DNA of 64,000 nucleotides. It comes from Leptolyngbya sp. SIO1E4 (GTDB lineage Bacteria; Cyanobacteriota; Cyanobacteriia; Phormidesmidales; Phormidesmidaceae). The notes under the pieces were generated by a model. The model worked only from the letters and a program-made list of their open reading frames with translations, searched no databases and was not told the origin of the DNA. Within the stretch, counting starts at the first letter, position 1; each line of letters begins with the position of its first letter. The stretch covers positions 1 through 64,000 of the forward strand of contig JAAHFU020000004.1 in the NCBI GenBank assembly GCA_010672825.2, read 5' to 3'. Shown one piece after another: positions 35,339 to 43,310 of the stretch. The translations under genes and the position numbers were made by a program.

Positions 35339-36640
35339 TTATTGTGGAGCTTGTACCAGTCCGCTGCCTACATCTGCACTGGGAAGCGACATCCGCTTGG
35401 TCTGCCAGATTAGATACAGCCAGAGTAGTGGGCCGCGAACATCGTAGGCCTGAGAATAAAGGGCGGCTATCCCAGCGACGTGAGGCGTAGCCATACTCGT
35501 GCCGTTTAAGCGGTCATAGCGCCCTTGATTCATAGGTACAGATGAGTACACGTCAACTCCAGGAGCAGCGATATCCACATTTGCTCCCAGGTCTGAACCG
35601 GAACTCCCAGAGAAGGAAGCCAGTTGAGACTTTCTGTCCGTAGCTGCAACAGCCATAATGGAAGGGCTATTTGCAGGTTGACCAACCGTACCTGGCGGAT
35701 TGGCAACCTTTTGTCGATGATTGCCCGCAGCTGCAATTACGAGGCAACCATTTTCAAGGGCCCGGCGACCAATCGTTTCATAAGCCGTTGAAGGAGTCAG
35801 TACTTTATTGCCTAGAGACATCGAAATTACCTGACACTGGTTCGAGATCGCCCACTCCATACCAGCAAGAATCCAGGAACTGTTGCCCTTGCCAGCATTG
35901 CTCAAGACCTTACCAACATAAATGGTCGATTCATATGCGACCCCATATCGTTGACCGTTAAGATCCTGATATCCACACGCAATGCCGACACAGTGGGTAC
36001 CATGGCGATGTTCGTCTTGGACATCTTCCCCCGGCACAAATGACTTTGATATGATCGATCGACCTTTAAAGTCAGGATGCCGCAGATCCATCCCAGTGTC
36101 TAAAACAGCCACTCTAATGCCTTTTCCGGTGTAACGCGAACTCGTAACTTTAGTGCCCTTTAGCCCCCAGGAAGATTGGGCATCATCGGCAAAAGCAGCA
36201 GCAGTTCCATTACCTGCTTCACATGGAGTTTTCATTACAATCTTCTGATACAGGTCATTGGCTGCATCTCGATAACCTTCTAAATAGTCGACTGGGAGCT
36301 CATCGTTGATGGCGTAGAAGACGCGCTCTGGTTCAACCGCGAGAATCGATGAATCCTCTCCGGCACAGGACATCATTTGAGTTAAAGCGTCTTCATCTAA
36401 GGAAACGGCAGCCACTCCTAAATTAGGGAAAACGGCTCCACCCGCTGCATCGAGTTGCTCCATGGAAAGGGCAGACGCTTGAAAGTCTGCAGCGTTAGCC
36501 AAGCGGGTAACGCCAGCCCGTGATCTTAAGATTGAGATCCCTTCTGTTAATACGTTATCGCGGAAGGTAATAATATATCGACCTGTCGCTTCGTTGGCTT
36601 GGCCAGAGGGTGGGACGGAAAAATTTGCGTGTTCAGACAT
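35339..36640 (-). CDS. Subtilase (S8) family serine protease, no signal peptide
   Basis: 433 residues. An I9-like prodomain (about 20-115, RYIITFRDNVLTEGIS) precedes the catalytic domain with Asp181 (VAVLDTGMDLRHPDF), His213 (HRHGTHCVGIACG), oxyanion Asn307 (AAAGNH) and Ser382 (NGTSMATPHVAG). The full triad is present, so the enzyme should be active. ATG at 36640 has AGAGG at good spacing and begins MSEHANFSVPPSGQANEATG, with no Sec or Tat leader, so it is cytoplasmic or exported by another route. The C-terminus after the catalytic domain is short and may have been altered (it ends VGSGLVQAPQ). The neighbouring I9-like protein may act on it. Confidence 0.85.
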   Translation of the reverse strand: MSEHANFSVPPSGQANEATGRYIITFRDNVLTEGISILRSRAGVTRLANAADFQASALSMEQLDAAGGAVFPNLGVAAVSLDEDALTQMMSCAGEDSSILAVEPERVFYAINDELPVDYLEGYRDAANDLYQKIVMKTPCEAGNGTAAAFADDAQSSWGLKGTKVTSSRYTGKGIRVAVLDTGMDLRHPDFKGRSIISKSFVPGEDVQDEHRHGTHCVGIACGYQDLNGQRYGVAYESTIYVGKVLSNAGKGNSSWILAGMEWAISNQCQVISMSLGNKVLTPSTAYETIGRRALENGCLVIAAAGNHRQKVANPPGTVGQPANSPSIMAVAATDRKSQLASFSGSSGSDLGANVDIAAPGVDVYSSVPMNQGRYDRLNGTSMATPHVAGIAALYSQAYDVRGPLLWLYLIWQTKRMSLPSADVGSGLVQAPQ

Positions 36641-36919
36641 AACATACCTCTAATTTCCAAGTAAAAATTACTGAGAGTTAATAGCTCTCAAAAGCAGGTT
36701 TCACAGTTGTCCTATGCTGGGTAATGAACTGTTTATGCAGCCGTTATCGGTAAAGCAATGGAGACGTTTGCGATGTGCTTTCAAGCTGCCAAATGTCTCC
36801 GTCGGCCTACAGACATTTACCCACTGTCGATAGAGTCTCGAGTCGGCAAGAAAGATATCTAATAGTTCAAATTTCTGTCTACAATATTCTGGACAATTTT
36901 CAGGGCAAGCGCTAAAACC

Positions 36920-36998
36920 AGTTCTCGTTGCTAAAGCTACAGATCAGACCCCTCCCAGCCTCCCCTTGGCAAGGGGAGGTGCCGCAGGCGATGGGGTG
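36920..36998 (+). repeat. Dispersed ~80-bp palindromic repeat, copy 1
   Basis: Begins AGTTCTCGTTGCTAAAGCTA and contains the perfect palindrome CCTCCCCTTGGCAAGGGGAGG (21 bp, one central base). An inverted copy is at 47140-47220. It lies in the ~600-bp gap (36641-37241) between the subtilase and YbaY-like genes, where I see no gene. Confidence 0.8.
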
Positions 36999-37241
36999 AC
37001 GATGTGTGCTGATTTGGAGAATTGGTATAAACCCTTGATTTCCCCTTAGGAGGACCCTTGTAGAAGAGGGCCGAAACCCTCATTCTCTCCTTTGTAGTCA
37101 AAAACTGTCTGGAGTGTTGTATCTAAGTGTTCGTTGGTTGATACTCAGCTAAGGGGTTACTCTTTCTATGGTTTAAGCAATGGCTTAGACAAAGATCGTC
37201 CTACTAACCCTGATAATGAAGCTCCGGCGGTGATCAAAATG

Positions 37242-37643
37242 CTATTTCACTTCTGTCACGTTTACCAACACCTGATTTGGCCAGCCATCTGTTAAAGCAG
37301 GGTAGCTTTCTGTGCTGATGTAGTCTCCACGATGAATATATCCATCATCATGAAAAGTGATATGTGCGCGAATTGAATAGCTTGCTCGGGAATTTATAGT
37401 GCCACTTTGAAGGGAAAAAGCTACTCTATCCTCAGTTCCTGACTCATGGCTAAACTCAGTGATCGTTTGTTGGGCCATAATTTTAGCTGAGGCATCTTGA
37501 AGACTGACATCTTCAAGATATATATGCACCCTAGCTCCAGAGAATGAGCCTAACTCTTTAGAGAGAAGAATTTCACCCTTGACTAGATATGGGATCGCAT
37601 TAGAGGACATGATGGTCAATGTAAGAATAGAGTAGGTTTTCAA
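37242..37643 (-). CDS. YbaY/YscW-like beta-sandwich protein
   Basis: 133 residues from a TTG at 37643; an ATG at 37610 (MSSNAIPYLVKG) is the other option. The pattern VKGEILLSKELGSFSGARVH then IYLEDVSLQDASAKIMAQQT, a central FSLQSGTINSRASYSIRAHI and a late YPALTDGWPNQVLVNVTEVK follows the YbaY/YscW lipoprotein-chaperone domain, normally a periplasmic lipoprotein. No lipobox or clear signal peptide is present here, so this copy is probably cytosolic or co-exported. It lies 21 bases after the chitinase-astacin gene and is probably co-transcribed with it. Confidence 0.6.
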   Translation of the reverse strand: MKTYSILTLTIMSSNAIPYLVKGEILLSKELGSFSGARVHIYLEDVSLQDASAKIMAQQTITEFSHESGTEDRVAFSLQSGTINSRASYSIRAHITFHDDGYIHRGDYISTESYPALTDGWPNQVLVNVTEVK

Positions 37644-37664
37644 AGTTCGACTCTCAGCGTTCTT

Positions 37665-39695
37665 CTAACTGAGAGGAAGGTAGATTATCTGACCAGCTCG
37701 AAGATTCCCAGCTTCTGCCTCTGTGAAGAAGCCGCCGTTTGGCGTTTTCATGATTTCACGCCAGCGATCGCCATCACCCAGTTCTCGTTCAGCAATATTA
37801 AATAGCCAATCTCCTTCTTTGACGGTGTATGGCCGTGTCTTAGTACTTCCTCCTCGCGAATAGAGCGTTTGGATAGTAGCAATGTCCCCCTCACTAAGAC
37901 CTTGCCTTTGACCAATTCGTTTTCCAGGAACCACAGGTGAAATGGTTGGCTTCCTACTGTCTACAGCAAATGCTTGAGAACTGTAGTGCATGATTGAGTC
38001 GTAATCATACCGTCCGTGGTCATCACCATCCGTAATGTGCTGGTTGAAATTATGTATTTTGCCAGGTTGAATGTTTTCCCAATGAATCTTGATGTGCCTA
38101 TCTCGATCCTCTCGGCTTTGCTCGTGCCAGAGTCCTAAGGCATGGCCAATTTCATGAATTGTAGCCCCGAGACCACAACGATCCGATAGACCAATATCCT
38201 GCTTACCCCCTTGCATTCCTACACGCGACCAACAACCGTTGGAAGGGATGAAATAAACATAGTTTGGATATTGACCGGCGTTGCTATTAGTTCGGCTGAC
38301 AAATCGAATGCTTGTTCTTTCTTGCCAGTGGATAATGGCCTTCCGTATCCAATCTTTTGCTTTTTCGGAGAGTCTGGGGTCGATCGCATAGGGTAAGATT
38401 CCATTGGGCCAGCGATATTTTTGGCCCACGATATGCACGCCACTTGGCCCAAACTCCTCCTCATTTTCATCCTCCTGTCCAGCCCGGACAGCTGCCGCCT
38501 TCTGCTCCATTTCCTCAACGGTGCCGAGTACAATACACCCTTCAAAAACGGCTAATCCATCGACCACTGAGTACTGAACCGCTTTATTTGTAAAGTTAGT
38601 TCCTGAAATAAAGCCCGTTCGCACATCGTCACTCGCAAGCAAGCCATCAAAATCATCGCCGCATTCGCCTTCAGAACTGCATTCATGATCTGAAGCTGCA
38701 ACTGCATAATTCTGCATGCGATCGCAATAAATCGCCTCGCCCATGGTCACCTCCAACAGTTGAGTAAACCGTTCGTAGAAGCCAACTCGACTTCGCACTT
38801 TGTTATTCGTTGGCATACTGCATTCCAAACCACCATTGATAATGTTGATCGTCATCCCAAATCCTGGAGTGCGCCCTGCATTGATATCTGCTGCAGAGGG
38901 GACCCAGCTACCCGCCATTACCTGGTGACAAGAAGGTTTGGGAGCCTGAGGCGTCATCCAGAACCAGAGGGCGGTTTGGAAGGCGATGACCCCATCTGAT
39001 TTAACCAGGTCAGGATTAGAGAGCAAATCTAGCCCCAGCGCTTGCCCTGCTGCACCGTAGTTGTAGTTCCAGGACAGTTGTATGGGGCCTCGACCATGAT
39101 AGGTACGCCCTGGGAAGCAGGGATGGGTGCTGTTGTTGGGGTCACAATAGCCTGTGCAACTGCCATCCTCACAGCCAACTTCTTCTATGAAGCGAAGCCC
39201 CCAAGCGTAAGGTCCACCAGGTGCTGCATCCCAGCCGCCAGTTGTTTCATGGGCAATGTTGGCTAAAAAAGCAGCTGCTTCCCGTCGGCGATGCTCTGGT
39301 GTGCCCTCATTACAGAAGCGAGGATACTTCTGTATGGCTACGATTAAACCGTCATAGCTGTACAGCGAATTGCGATGGGGGAACATGGCTTCGTAGGTTT
39401 GACGAGACACAATGTCAGCAAAGCCCCCGCTAGTTGGATTGGGAGTTGGGGTTGGATTAGGAGTTGGGGTTGGATTGGGAGTTGGGGTTGGATTGGGAGT
39501 TGGGGTTGGATTCGTGATGGGAAGACAAAGTTCTTGTCCTGGTTGTAGATTTACAGCATCACTTTCAGTAAGTTTGGCCCCATTAGATTTCATCATTTCC
39601 CTCCAACGGTTACCATCTCCTAACTCTCGTTGAGCAATATCAAAAGGCGTGTCTCCAGGCTTAACTGTGTAAGAGTTCCCAATTGGACAAGACAT
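37665..39695 (-). CDS. LysM-chitinase(GH19)-astacin-LysM multidomain enzyme
   Basis: 676 residues from ATG at 39695 ([20 protein letters not shown]), preferred over 39782 because GAGGT lies 6 bases upstream. Order: LysM (about 8-60); a PTPN repeat linker encoded by four 18-bp repeats (about 39437-39511); a GH19 chitinase/lysozyme domain (about 95-315) with catalytic Glu in [12 protein letters not shown] and [16 protein letters not shown]; a connector; an astacin-type M12A metalloprotease (about 420-610) with the zinc site [12 protein letters not shown] and Met-turn SIMHYSS; and a second LysM (about 620-676). LysM binds chitin or peptidoglycan. No secretion signal is seen. It would cut both glycan and protein of a wall. 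The combination is unusual; I know of no bacterial family with this order. Confidence 0.85.
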   Translation of the reverse strand: MSCPIGNSYTVKPGDTPFDIAQRELGDGNRWREMMKSNGAKLTESDAVNLQPGQELCLPITNPTPTPNPTPTPNPTPTPNPTPTPNPTSGGFADIVSRQTYEAMFPHRNSLYSYDGLIVAIQKYPRFCNEGTPEHRRREAAAFLANIAHETTGGWDAAPGGPYAWGLRFIEEVGCEDGSCTGYCDPNNSTHPCFPGRTYHGRGPIQLSWNYNYGAAGQALGLDLLSNPDLVKSDGVIAFQTALWFWMTPQAPKPSCHQVMAGSWVPSAADINAGRTPGFGMTINIINGGLECSMPTNNKVRSRVGFYERFTQLLEVTMGEAIYCDRMQNYAVAASDHECSSEGECGDDFDGLLASDDVRTGFISGTNFTNKAVQYSVVDGLAVFEGCIVLGTVEEMEQKAAAVRAGQEDENEEEFGPSGVHIVGQKYRWPNGILPYAIDPRLSEKAKDWIRKAIIHWQERTSIRFVSRTNSNAGQYPNYVYFIPSNGCWSRVGMQGGKQDIGLSDRCGLGATIHEIGHALGLWHEQSREDRDRHIKIHWENIQPGKIHNFNQHITDGDDHGRYDYDSIMHYSSQAFAVDSRKPTISPVVPGKRIGQRQGLSEGDIATIQTLYSRGGSTKTRPYTVKEGDWLFNIAERELGDGDRWREIMKTPNGGFFTEAEAGNLRAGQIIYLPLS

Positions 39696-39782
39696 AAGTG
39701 ACCTCAAAATGTTGACAATTTGAACTGAATAGCGGACACAAATCAGCAGCGGAACTGCTAGGATAAATTCTCTACAGATCAA

Positions 39783-40602
39783 TCTTTTTACGCCAAGCTC
39801 CTAATATTAGGAATCAGAGAAATTTTGGTGAATTGGTCCGAGTCTTGATCTTGCTGAAAACACATCTTTAAGCCAGCCAATGGATCCCCTACTTGGGCTT
39901 AAAATTATAGATTTTTTCGGTGAAAGCATTTTGTGCAAATAGCACTGCTAAATAGAGGCAGCTAACTTAGCTGGATATGTCGTTTGAGGTGACCAAGAAG
40001 ACAGGCCTAACTTTCGGTGTAGACTCGCGGTTTCGACAACAATGAACCTTTATATTTGTATAGCCACCTGCATGACTTTGGGGCTTTTGCTGGTTCATGA
40101 AATAGTTATCGACATAGGCAATAAAAGCTTGATAGAGTTTCAGTTTTCCTGTTGCTTATCCGCTGCTATATGAACATATGGAGAAGTGGTTTGAGATATG
40201 CACTTCAGTCAGAATAAATAGCAAAGTTCATCTATAGCGGTATGCAGGCTAATCAAGCACACCCTAGACCCCAAACCCTAGACCCTGTCTTGACCCAGAT
40301 ATACTGGGCTCAACTGAACAAGGCTATATCTGCATCCGACAGAAGCAATCTTCGGCATCGCTGTGTAAATTTTGAAAAGGTGAGTAGGGTTCTATACCCT
40401 TTTTCGATGCTTGCAACAGACCCTTCGTTCCAAGCTAGAAACTCTCGATCATTCAAAGCCTGGCACTGCTGTGACTTGATGAGAGAAAAATCAGTGCCGC
40501 GATCGCTTGGAAAAAGCTGAAGCTGCTCCGTCAATACCGATTTCTGAAAGAGAATAAAAGAAAACCAATTAGAAAGGTTTACCGATGTTTTAGACCAACA
40601 AA
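39783..40602. other. Gap holding a dispersed repeat; no confident gene
   Basis: Apart from repeat copy B (40237-40327) I see nothing supported. A 106-codon leftward frame (40310-40630) has protein-like composition but no ribosome binding site or motif and overlaps both the repeat and the terminator, so it is not called. Confidence 0.4.
40237..40327 (+). repeat. Dispersed 92-bp repeat, copy B
   Basis: Begins GCGGTATGCAGGCTAATCAA and ends CTGAACAAGGCTAT, with CCCTAGACCCCAAACCCTAG heptads inside. Nearly identical to copy A at 34529 and close to copy C at 62847. Confidence 0.85.
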
Positions 40603-40619
40603 GCTGAGCAAAGCTCAGC
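40603..40619 (-). terminator. Terminator of the TIR/GTPase operon
   Basis: On the minus strand GCTGAGC-TTT-GCTCAGC is followed by TTTGTT: a 7-bp perfect stem with a 3-base loop and a partial T-run, 26 bases after the stop of the last gene (TIR). Confidence 0.55.
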
Positions 40620-40644
40620 GCACTTGCCACCGAGCCTGCTGCGC

Positions 40645-41430
40645 TTATCCAAAACGTGAATCATATTCATACGGGTCATAAAAGCCCAAAAAATCCGATA
40701 ATTTTGACGTGTAACTGGCTTTATATTCGCTGAATCTCTGACACAATTTGTCCTTCATGTTGCATTGGGCCAAAAGTGTTAATTTGTTATATCTATCCAG
40801 GAGTTCAAGCCACGCATGTGCAACATCACGAAACTCGGCATGATTCTTTAAAAGTGTGTACAACGCCGATTTGGCAGTAGGCACGTCGGGTGGGCGGGTA
40901 TCGAACAGTGCTGCTTTCACCCTGGTGTACATTTCGATCGGATGTGTTTCATGCGGGCGAAGCGGAAGCGGCACTGATTCGCTGAGGTCTTTATAAACAT
41001 TAGGGTCATAGGTCTCAATTGCTGTAGACAGTGCTGAGAGCAAATTTGCAGTTCCCTGATGAGGGACACGCTGGATGTCACTGTCCAACCCTTTGGGGAG
41101 CAGCGTGCTGTCGAATGCGAGGTCGGGTTTGTTGGCTGTAATCCAGGCACCAGGAAGCATCAAGGGAAAGATCGGCCGATTAATATCGGCGGCATACTGT
41201 ACTTCAAGGCCACAGTATTCTGACTGCGCTGATCGCTCCGAGAGCATAAAGAGAAACACTTCACAATCGCGGATGCCTGCCAAGATAGCGTGCCACCAGT
41301 TGCCGCCTGGTGGGATGCTGTCCTTATCAAACCAGATATCGAATCCCTGACCTGCGGCCTGCAGCTCAGCCACGATGGCATCGACAACTTTTGAATCGTG
41401 TAAAGCATAGCTAACAAACAACTTCGTCAT
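40645..41430 (-). CDS. TIR-domain protein with intact catalytic glutamate
   Basis: 261 residues. TIR domain at 1-130: MTKLFVSYALHDSKVVDAIV, then FDIWFDKDSIPPGGNWWHAI and FLFMLSERSAQSEYCGLEVQ with Glu76 in LEVQYA, the position of the NAD-cleaving glutamate in bacterial TIR enzymes. The C-terminal half (160-261) is helical and not recognised. It is the last gene of a four-gene leftward operon, 14 bases after the TIR-FGE gene and before a terminator. Expected role: an NADase or nucleotide-signal effector triggered by the upstream genes. No other effector-like domain is present in the operon. Effector function is inferred from family and context. Confidence 0.85.
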   Translation of the reverse strand: MTKLFVSYALHDSKVVDAIVAELQAAGQGFDIWFDKDSIPPGGNWWHAILAGIRDCEVFLFMLSERSAQSEYCGLEVQYAADINRPIFPLMLPGAWITANKPDLAFDSTLLPKGLDSDIQRVPHQGTANLLSALSTAIETYDPNVYKDLSESVPLPLRPHETHPIEMYTRVKAALFDTRPPDVPTAKSALYTLLKNHAEFRDVAHAWLELLDRYNKLTLLAQCNMKDKLCQRFSEYKASYTSKLSDFLGFYDPYEYDSRFG

Positions 41431-41444
41431 AATATGGGCCTCGA

Positions 41445-43310
41445 TTAACTTGAGTACATGACTATGCGGAAACCGACGTTGGGAAGGGCGTCGGCAGCCG
41501 GAAGGCTGTGCTTGGTACTAATGGCGTACATTGTTGAGTCGGCGCTATTTGAAGAACAGCCGCGCAAGCTGTAAGTAGTCGCGGCTTGATTGCCGACTTT
41601 ATAAGCTTTGTCCAGGCACCACTCCCACACGTTGCCGACCATGTCAGAGACGCCAAAAGGGCTTTCGCCCACGCCGTCGTATCGGGTGACCTGGCTGATG
41701 CCAGTACTCTCAGACGGACTCACACTGTTGTTACAGCAGTTACAGTCCCACTTCTCACCCCAGGGATACGTAAATTCATTGCCCTTATTGGCGGCATACT
41801 CCCACTGTTCGACGGTGGGGAGCGTGATGTGCTTCCCGGTCTGGTCACTCAACCAGCTGCAAAAGGCCATTGCCTCGTACCAGGTTACAAAGGTTCGCGG
41901 ATGTTCAGGGTGCATGTGATCCAGAGTTTGAGGCGCGTCCTGACGCACCCGCCAAAAGCTCGCTTCCTGATTAAAGGCCCACCAACCCGCTACGTCGTAT
42001 CCTGCTTTGTCCTCCAGAAACCTGGCAAACTGCGACACAGTGATGGGGTATTTGGCTATCGCGTAACTTGGCTTCACACGCTCATTGTTCAGCAAGCGCA
42101 TAGGACCGCGTCGTTCGATGCGTTGCTCAGGCACAATTATCCACGAAAACGGTTCTGGCAGGACGCCTACTTCGGACATGCGCAGTGGTTCAGTTTGTTG
42201 GATACGCAGAACCTGCTGGTATGCCCCAGACATAGCATCGTCTTCCGAAACTTTCCCCCACGCCTCTGCACGAGCTGCATATCCAGCTGGATCAAACAAT
42301 GGCATGTTCTTCGGGTAGTTATCTAGGTATTCCTGCCATCGCCTGAAGGTTAATGAGGTGGTCGGACCAGTGTAGTCTCCCTCAAACAAGCGCCGCTGTC
42401 GATCGCTGTTGTAAACGCGCTTGTAGCTGGCGAGTACCCCCTGCCAATCATCACAAAAAGTGCGGAGGTCCCGGTTGTTTGAGAGCTGCTTGAATAAGCG
42501 AATTGCACGGTCAAATTCGAGGCCACGGGCTGCCTGTTCAGCCTGGCTGAACAGCGCGTCAGTGTTTTCATCCCCCGGGCGGTCAGGCCGCGATAGGTGC
42601 AACCGCCGGTAGCGATTTGTGCTTTCGTTATCAGCCTTGAAGGCGGTGAGTGATTCGCGAATTTCATTGGCAAGAAGGTTATCTTTGTGATAGAGCTTCT
42701 GGAGATCCTTGACTGCCTGCGGCTCGATGAGCTGGTCAGACGTAGTGTCTGCCCCACTGCCCTGGGGCCGATTGGTTACGATTGGCACAATTGGGCAGTT
42801 GATCTGGTAAGCGTAATTCAACTGTCGCTGGGTCAGCTCGTTCGCCAGACTGGCCGATGTCAGCAAAAACAACATTGCGTCACAGTTTTCGATGCTCGTG
42901 AGTTGCTCATCCCAGATGTCTTGCCCAGGCTTAACGCTTCGATCAGACCACACCAAGAACTCATCTTTAAGTTCAGCCATCAGCTTATTGACAATCGGAG
43001 TATCTACCCTGGAATAGCAAAGAAAGAGCTCAGGTGTCAGGGTATGGTCTAGGCTGAAGGTGATCTTTGGTATAAGTTCACTTTTTGTTTGGTAATGAAT
43101 TGCTTGTTCGCTAAACGCTACCTTCAATTGCTGCCCAAGCATTTCATCAGGTATAAACTCGCCGTTTCCCTTATCAAGGACCTGGTTTCCAGCTCGGTTA
43201 AAAATACGGGCATGATAGGAGTCGCCAATATTTGCCACGATCACTACGCCCTTACCGACAGAGGGAAGATCATTGGCGCGCTCAACAGATATCAGCTTGA
43301 GGTCATACAT
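41445..43310 (-). CDS. Fusion of degenerate TIR and formylglycine-enzyme-like (SUMF1/FGE) domains
   Basis: 621 residues from ATG at 43310, whose ATGTATGA overlaps the stop of the upstream GTPase gene; ATGs at 43316, 43322 and 43337 are alternatives. An N-terminal ~85-residue beta-rich module (VVIVANIGDSYHARIFNRAG) leads to a TIR domain (about 93-190: ELFLCYSRVDTPIVNKLMAE, FLLTSASLANELTQRQLNYA). The catalytic Glu position is Gln (RQLNYA against LEVQYA in the neighbour). A helical middle region follows, then an FGE/C-type-lectin-like domain (about 380-621: TVSQFARFLED, RTFVTWYEAMAFCSWLSDQT, LPTVEQWEYAANKGNEFTYP, GVSDMVGNVWEWC, NVGFRIV). The final loop lacks the usual Cys pair of true FGE enzymes. 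Likely a sensor or scaffold. Confidence 0.8.
   Translation of the reverse strand: MYDLKLISVERANDLPSVGKGVVIVANIGDSYHARIFNRAGNQVLDKGNGEFIPDEMLGQQLKVAFSEQAIHYQTKSELIPKITFSLDHTLTPELFLCYSRVDTPIVNKLMAELKDEFLVWSDRSVKPGQDIWDEQLTSIENCDAMLFLLTSASLANELTQRQLNYAYQINCPIVPIVTNRPQGSGADTTSDQLIEPQAVKDLQKLYHKDNLLANEIRESLTAFKADNESTNRYRRLHLSRPDRPGDENTDALFSQAEQAARGLEFDRAIRLFKQLSNNRDLRTFCDDWQGVLASYKRVYNSDRQRRLFEGDYTGPTTSLTFRRWQEYLDNYPKNMPLFDPAGYAARAEAWGKVSEDDAMSGAYQQVLRIQQTEPLRMSEVGVLPEPFSWIIVPEQRIERRGPMRLLNNERVKPSYAIAKYPITVSQFARFLEDKAGYDVAGWWAFNQEASFWRVRQDAPQTLDHMHPEHPRTFVTWYEAMAFCSWLSDQTGKHITLPTVEQWEYAANKGNEFTYPWGEKWDCNCCNNSVSPSESTGISQVTRYDGVGESPFGVSDMVGNVWEWCLDKAYKVGNQAATTYSLRGCSSNSADSTMYAISTKHSLPAADALPNVGFRIVMYSS

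Noticed and set aside
40310-40630. 106-codon leftward frame before the TIR operon terminator
   Set aside because: It overlaps a dispersed repeat and the terminator hairpin, and has no ribosome binding site.
41445-42200. Diversity-generating retroelement variable region in the FGE-like domain
   Set aside because: No reverse transcriptase, template repeat or IMH-like end is visible in the window; kept only as a check within a finding.
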